Source: Sanderia malayensis (lineage: Eukaryota; Cnidaria; Scyphozoa; Semaeostomeae; Pelagiidae). Taken from it: a DNA stretch of 64,000 nt. The position numbers and the translations under genes were made by a program. Below, one piece after another: positions 58,546-64,000 of this stretch; the first letter of the stretch is position 1, and the number at the start of each line of letters is the position of its first letter. The notes beneath the pieces were generated by a model. It was not told where the DNA came from. It ran no database searches and saw only the letters and a program-made list of their open reading frames with translations. The stretch covers positions 1,550,001-1,614,000 of the forward strand of contig RQOL01000882.1 in NCBI GenBank assembly GCA_013076295.1. The letters run 5' to 3'.

Positions 58546-60180
58546 AAACATTTTTAATAACACGAACTTCTTATTTTGTTGTTGTTTAAAATATTAGATT
58601 GGTTTGATTGAAACCTTTTAGCACATGGATAGATGAATTTGAACTGCAAACTCAGATGTTGACACATAGCACAACCTCTACCCTATTTTAATACTATGCA
58701 ATTGTCAATGCAATTTTCCTCATAGAATTAGCTTGTTTCATATTAAAATTGATCTGCTTGTATTAGATATTGAGCCATGGCTTCATGAGATACGCTCAGA
58801 ATCTCTACGCTCGTTTGGCAATCAACAACGAGCAATTGTAACATTCATTTCTTTATGAATAACTAATAAGCTTTTCCAGTCAAACCCAGTCCCATATTAC
58901 AGCTGAGGGGCTTGCATCATGCTGGATTGAGATGGAGGCTATCACTGTAGTGTACTTAATTTATAGATGTTATTTATACACTTGTTTGTTTATTAATTTG
59001 CATCTTTACCAGTATATGTTATTGGAACCTTCTGCACTTATACAAAACATATCTACTAATGCAGATCACAATTATGAAATTTGAAAATTTTAGGTAAAGT
59101 AATATACTGTCTGTTAATTGAATTTCCTCCCAAAGCATCTCTTAACCCGCTGCTTGTTTGCTTTACTTGATGGAAAGGAAGACAGCAATGTCTATTTCCA
59201 CTCATGTTAAACTTTCCGAAGAGCGTTACTTTAAATTTTGTGCAACATGGAGGAAACGTTGACTTGACTTATTTAAAGTATCAACGAAGCAACATATTTA
59301 ACCAAGCTTCGATTTGAATTCTGTAACATCACAAAATTATTTAAAATAGTTAGTTGACATGCCATTTGTACTACCGCGGCATTGAAGATCAAAATCGAAG
59401 ACATTTTAATAAAAAGAAAAAAAAATGATGCTTGAATAAACTTTCAAAAAATGAGTTTAGTTTATGTTCTCATAAAATTCCATAATTTTTGCACTGGAAG
59501 ACTGAGCATTTGCTTTTCAAGTGTTCTTCAAACTTCAATTTGTTGTTGTTGTTTTTACTATGACTGGTACAAAAAAGATGAATACAACGGTTATAAATTC
59601 TATTCACTGTTCAAACACCCATTCACAAATTCGGGGTCGTGACATTCCTGAGCAAGGCCAGTTAAATGTGGTAACAAACACTGGAAAAGATATTTGAACT
59701 TGTGCTTTGATTGCTCTTCAAATCTTCATTATCGACAAGAGCCATACCCCGAGGATGATAACTTGGAATCAGATGCGGCAATAGGTCGTGATTGATGGCT
59801 GGATTGGCAAAGAAATTCGGAAGCAGATATGCCCCTTTCATCAAACAAGAATTGTGTCAACAAACGAGCATATGTTGCCTTAAACACTGTGCAGTTGAGC
59901 AATATTAATAATGCTAAAAGATAATTATAATAATTTACTTCTTTGCAATTCGGCATCTGATGAGTGATCTTACCCAGATTTCTGAAAATATTGTGAAATA
60001 AATAACTGCAGAGAACGAAGCAATAAAGAGACGATAGATCCAAATAAGTACATAACAATGATAAACGGATAAATAACTTGTTGAAACGTAGAAAATGAGC
60101 GAACGATTACAAAGAAAATGAAAGAATGAATAACTAGCTAAATTTCAAGGAGTCTGGTATGAGTATATTACGTGTATGTA
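58546..60180. other. Gene-free stretch after gene B
   Basis: No similarity to the flank of gene A. Possible poly(A) signals are AATAAA at about 59408 and 59434. The dispersed segment at 59695-59880 (partner of 40765-40990) lies here. Nothing else was recognised. Confidence 0.45.
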
Positions 60181-61423
60181 TCACTCAAAGTTCTTGACAT
60201 AATGGGGCCACAGAGAGGCTAATCTCAAAGTTAATCGATTAGCTGGCCCATGAATCACTACGGGCTGTTCCGTGTGTTTTTCAGTTGTCGTGTCTTGAAC
60301 ATCGGCGTGTGCTCCTAATGGATGAGGCTTCATGATGGATCGCGTTGTACGACCACGTTTTGTTTGAACAACTGCTGCTCGGCACAGTTTACCACTGCCG
60401 AGAATGAGTTCGGAGACGATGCCGAGTTCCCAGTGATGCCGAGGTTTATTGGTATCGGCGATCAAAACTGTCATCAACTCCAATGGCGTTTTCTATTGTG
60501 CTTGTTGTTTTCGTTGCTGCAGCGAGTGTACTTCGCGCAGGAAAGATAGATACTCGTGACAGAAACGCTTGTTAAAGTGGTTGTACAGCTTTGATCGACG
60601 AGCTTGGGCCTCTTGAATGGAGTCACGATCTGCAAAGGTTGAATCTTAAGAATGCTAGATGACATCATTCGAAGGGTGGAGTAAAGCTGTGATGTTATAT
60701 CCAAACAACAATTGATTGGGTGTAATTGGTTGTAACTCTTGCAAATTGTCGCTGATGTAGGTCAAAGGTCGGTCGTTCAAAATGGCTTGAATTTCTTTAA
60801 GAAGTATTTGGAGCTTGGATAATGCAATGAAGGAGCAGCCAATGACTTTTTTCAGACACGTTTTGGTAAGACCAATAAGTCTTTCATACACTCCTCCCCA
60901 ATGAGGGCAGCGGCAGGCCTGTAGCGGAAGACGATGCGTTTTTGGGCAAAGGTTCGTTGTATGGTTTCGTCGTCGGTAAGGGACAGCAAGGCATGCAGAT
61001 CTTGCTCAGCACGTTCAAAGGTTTGTGCATTGTTGGATAACACAAGACGAGGCGTTGAGAATATACTGCAATGGCGACGAAAAGCTTGCAGGAATGATGC
61101 AGTAGTAAGATCTTCAACGAGCTTATGGCTCTTGTAGTCAGGCACATCAAGACATAAATGTAAAATTTTTGTGGATGACCTGAGCGATCTTTAACGAGTA
61201 GATGACCAGTGAAATCAATGCCGAGATTGGAGAAGGGGCGATTGGCTGCATCGAGACAAAAGCTGGGAAGTTCGCCTGATGTCGGAAGCAAATACGGTTT
61301 TCTAGTGACTTTACGACATTTAACACAGGTACGGAGTAATTGATGAGTGATTGAGCGAGCAGATGGAATCCAGAAACGTTGACGGAGAGATACGACTGTA
61401 CCTTCAACCCCAATGTGATGGTT
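60181..61423 (-). pseudogene. BEL/Pao integrase core and DUF5641-type C-terminus
   Basis: Minus-strand pieces in more than one frame give CVKCRK, FSNLGIDFTGHLLVKD (first catalytic Asp), CLTTRAI, LVEDLTTASFLQAFRRH, then the region of the second Asp (LVLSNNAQTF, with Asn where Asp is normal), NDRPLTYISDNLQELQPITP, NQLLFGYN and finally NKPRHHWELGIVSELI. This is the integrase core followed by the DUF5641-type tail of BEL/Pao elements. Frames are interrupted near 60655, 60890 and 61147. Confidence 0.85.
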
Positions 61424-62454
61424 CAGTGGCGGCGGGGAGCACTATTAATGTTATTAGTCTAATAGTAGTTTTTCCCATAATTCTTTCTAATTATTTTCGG
61501 GAAAGACAATTTGAAAATTTGGTACCTACCAAACGACAGCGAACAAAATGTCAAACGACAGGTCTTATTTATAGTCACGTTCCCATTCCCATTGCCTAGG
61601 TTTACTTGATCTGGGTTATATGACATGCCATTATTCATTAATCCCATAAAATGAGCCGCTGACATTCCTTTGCAATTCAATATGACCCATCCGCGTCTCC
61701 GGCCACGCTATTAGTCTGACAATCTCAATAGCATATGAAGGAAAACAATTGAACATTTCGTCATCTGCCCCTTTGTTGGTGACGTTGCAACTATTGTGTC
61801 GTAGGATTGTAAAACAACTTCACTATTCGTTTTGAGAATCTAATAGCAGCAATTTCAAGTCAGACCTCACAGTGACAATTCGAGTGAAAAATTGTTCAAA
61901 GAAAAGGTCGCTTCAAAACGAATGAAGTGGTCTCCGAAGGAGTTAAATAGAATCTTTCAAAAGTGTTGTTCCTTTTGTCAGAGCAGGGCAAATTTATTGC
62001 AAAACTACAGGCATTTTTTTATGTTTTTGAATCACCGGAGCTGAAAGAAGCGACCTTACTATTAGTTTGCAGAAATTAATAGTAGGGCTACGGCATTAAG
62101 TGGGCTGGAAACCGTTGTAAAAAAAGGAAATGGCCGCACCGGCACCCATCAGACGCAAAACACCAGGAGAAAAACCTTTCTTGTAACCACATTTAGTCAA
62201 TTTTGATTGGGTTTCGGGAGGATAGAACGGGGCCAGAAAATTTTTTATAATTAAAAAAGGTAAACAATTTTATCATTCAAACATTTTTATTGTGGCAGCT
62301 GTTTAATTTGTCGAATGTCGTTGAAATACTTTAACCACAGTATGAGGGAAGGCAGTTGATTCTCCTGGACTAACATTTTCCACCCACGTTGGCTTTTTGC
62401 GAGCGGAGCGAGCAAAAACTAATAGTACTTTTATAGAGCTGCGCGCCGCCCCTG
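61424..62454. mobile_element. hAT-like element inserted in BEL/Pao integrase
   Basis: The left end is CAGTGGCGGCGGGGAGC. The right end, as reverse complement, is CAGGGGCGGCGCGCAGC. The flanks TGATGGTT (61416-61423) and CGATGGTT (62455-62462) are an 8-bp target duplication with one change, diagnostic for hAT. CTATTA/TAATAG motifs recur inside. At 1,031 bp with no transposase frame, it is non-autonomous. Confidence 0.88.
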
Positions 62455-62790
62455 CGATGGTTGCAATGGTGGTGGACTTGAACGATTAGCTTGGTGAGGC
62501 GAGATTATCGTGATAACAAAATTAAAGGCGAATCGACATGGAAGCGTCCTTTTGTATGAATAAGACCATCATTATCGAGGAAGAGATGCAGTTGACGTAT
62601 GATTGGCGGAATATGGCTAGCGGAGCGACGGGAATGTGATACGAGATATTCATAGACTTATGGAAAGTGTAGTTGTTGCTCTTTGCGAAGCCATTCTTTC
62701 TCCAAAAACTCAAGCTCTGACGTCGGTGAATGTAGACGGGTGAAGACAGAAAGCGCGGGTAGTGATTGAAGCGATCTAAGTCCATCAAAT
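62455..62790 (-). pseudogene. BEL/Pao pol segment ahead of the integrase core
   Basis: The minus strand encodes PPIIRQLHLFLDNDGLIHTK and, just beyond, LTKLIVQVHH, the zinc-binding N-terminal integrase region. DLDRFNHYPRFLSS is the connecting segment. It directly follows gag, so protease, RT and RNase H have been deleted. Confidence 0.75.
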
Positions 62791-64000
62791 GACAAATACT
62801 GTTGGAAGATTAAGTAACTTCATGTTCGGCAACAGCTGTGGCAACGGTGCATTCAGTAGGTTGGGCCTTAGGCCAACGAGGCCATAACGAATCAATCGGT
62901 ATCCAGTAAGGGCCCTTGGATCACAAACTAGATGTCTGAAACATGTTTGATGAGCAACAACGAGAGACAAGATCAGCTGGGCTTTCTTGCAAAGACATAA
63001 GTTTAACCAGAGCTTTTGATTGATAATAAATGTTGGTTTATCGGTGGCTGTCTGAGAACATCGTTGGGCGGTATGTGGACCTTTACAAAGCTGATAACGG
63101 ACTTGGGCTGAGGCAACCATTGTACTCATAGACGGGTGTTCGTACGTTTCGTACCCAAATAAAGGTTTTGGGCTGGCTGACAGATTACTGTTAGAAGCCT
63201 GTGCCTGTTCTTGGCGTGTTATGTAATCTTTCAGACCGTCAAGAAAACTTGTTATTTTGAATGTTGCATTTTTTCCACAATCGCCTAGTGTATTTAGAAG
63301 TTTCACTGGGAGCTTATCTTCGATAATCGGAATAATAATTGGGGCACAAGCCGCTACGTTAATACCCAGAGCCTCTAGTGAACGAATATCACCCATCAGT
63401 GAATTATAGAACTGACGTAGATTTGTAGCCACGAGGGTTGCTTTCGGCAATCTTAACAAATGCATTACATGCGCACGAATAACTCTCCTGGGAAGACCAA
63501 AGTTTTCTTGTAATGTCATTTCTAAGATGTCGTAACTGTGATCGGAAGGCACGAGCCCTTTCACGGTGGCTAAAGCTTCTCCCCGTAGTTGTCCCACAAG
63601 ATACGTAAACTTAGCAGATTTCGGTAGGTCGGGAGAATTTCCGACTTGAGATTGAAACCGTTCCCAGAACCCAAACCACTCTGTTATTTTGCCGTCGAAC
63701 GTAGGGAGGTTTAGATCTGGCAACTTTGACCGTGTAAACGTTTGATTGAGAGGAGAGGACTATCTCTGTTGCGATGACGGGGACGATGTGGCCGGTTTGT
63801 CAAATTTAGAGATAATAAACTCAAGTTTACTGAGCTTACCTTTATTTGCGATGATAACGGAATCACCTTCATCGAAGAAATCATCTTGTTCAGCTTCGTC
63901 TTCTATTTCTTCTAGAACAATTTCTTTAATTTCTTTTTCTAAATTTGACTGTCCTGAAACGTGTTGGTCAACAGTTCGAGGGATGATTTCAGCAAAGAAA
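62785..64000 (-). pseudogene. BEL/Pao gag (DUF1759 type), partial at the window end
   Basis: The minus-strand frame LNLPTFDGKITEWFGFWERF through ALATVKGL and ITRQEQAQ is the DUF1759-type gag of BEL/Pao. It is followed by a degraded knuckle-like region (CKGPHTAQRCSQ). Upstream, the frame is open to the window edge except for TAG at 63762-63760, and encodes an acidic stretch (EEIEDEAEQDDFFDEGDS). The stop and the lost pol show that it is dead. Gag packages the element's RNA. Confidence 0.88.

Overview
The window is animal DNA, not bacterial. It is AT-rich, genes are split by GT-AG introns, several classes of eukaryotic transposon are present, and the main genes combine a secretory signal with FN3, sushi (CCP) and EGF domains. 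A LINE with a 2A-like N-terminus, BEL/Pao and Ty3/gypsy elements, a tRNA-type SINE and many foldback elements suggest a marine invertebrate. A cnidarian, perhaps an anthozoan, is my best guess, but this is inference only.

Layout. 1-1.2 kb: last exons of an unknown plus-strand gene with two tandemly duplicated 63-bp exons. 1.5-8.3 kb: gene-poor, with a MITE, a diverged local duplication and two perfect hairpins. 8.4-13.9 kb: a degenerate CR1/L2-like LINE (endonuclease, then reverse transcriptase) split by a 2.25-kb block rich in minisatellite. 14.3-15.3 kb: two foldback elements of one family. 16.4-17.5 kb: possible minus-strand exons with a tandem duplication. 18-20 kb: junction repeats. 21.2-37.7 kb: gene copy A. 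37.7-42.9 kb: repeats, a SINE and a BEL/Pao RT fragment. 43.9-58.5 kb: gene copy B. 60.2-64 kb: a minus-strand BEL/Pao element broken by a hAT-like insertion.

The centrepiece is a tandem pair of very large genes. Copy A has six exons whose splice sites and phases close exactly into one frame of 2,828 codons. It encodes a signal peptide, a charged coiled coil, a helical region with hydrophobic stretches, repeated modules of a kind otherwise typical of large bacterial toxins, six tandem RTX (hemolysin-type calcium-binding) nonapeptides, an FN3 domain, about four sushi domains, an EGF domain and an unrecognised C-terminal domain. Two huge exons carry the bacterial-like part and small exons carry the animal domains. 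This is what one would expect if a bacterial RTX-type gene was captured by an animal and extended with animal extracellular modules. Copy B has the same exon lengths except for a 5-bp deletion in exon 3, which gives an early stop, and a last exon whose C-terminal domain is strongly diverged.

Intron 2 of copy A holds a dead gypsy element whose right LTR carries a hAT-like insertion. Copy B has the same insertion but a large deletion of the gypsy body with a hairpin at the junction, plus a later MITE. These nested insertions give a relative history of the duplication.
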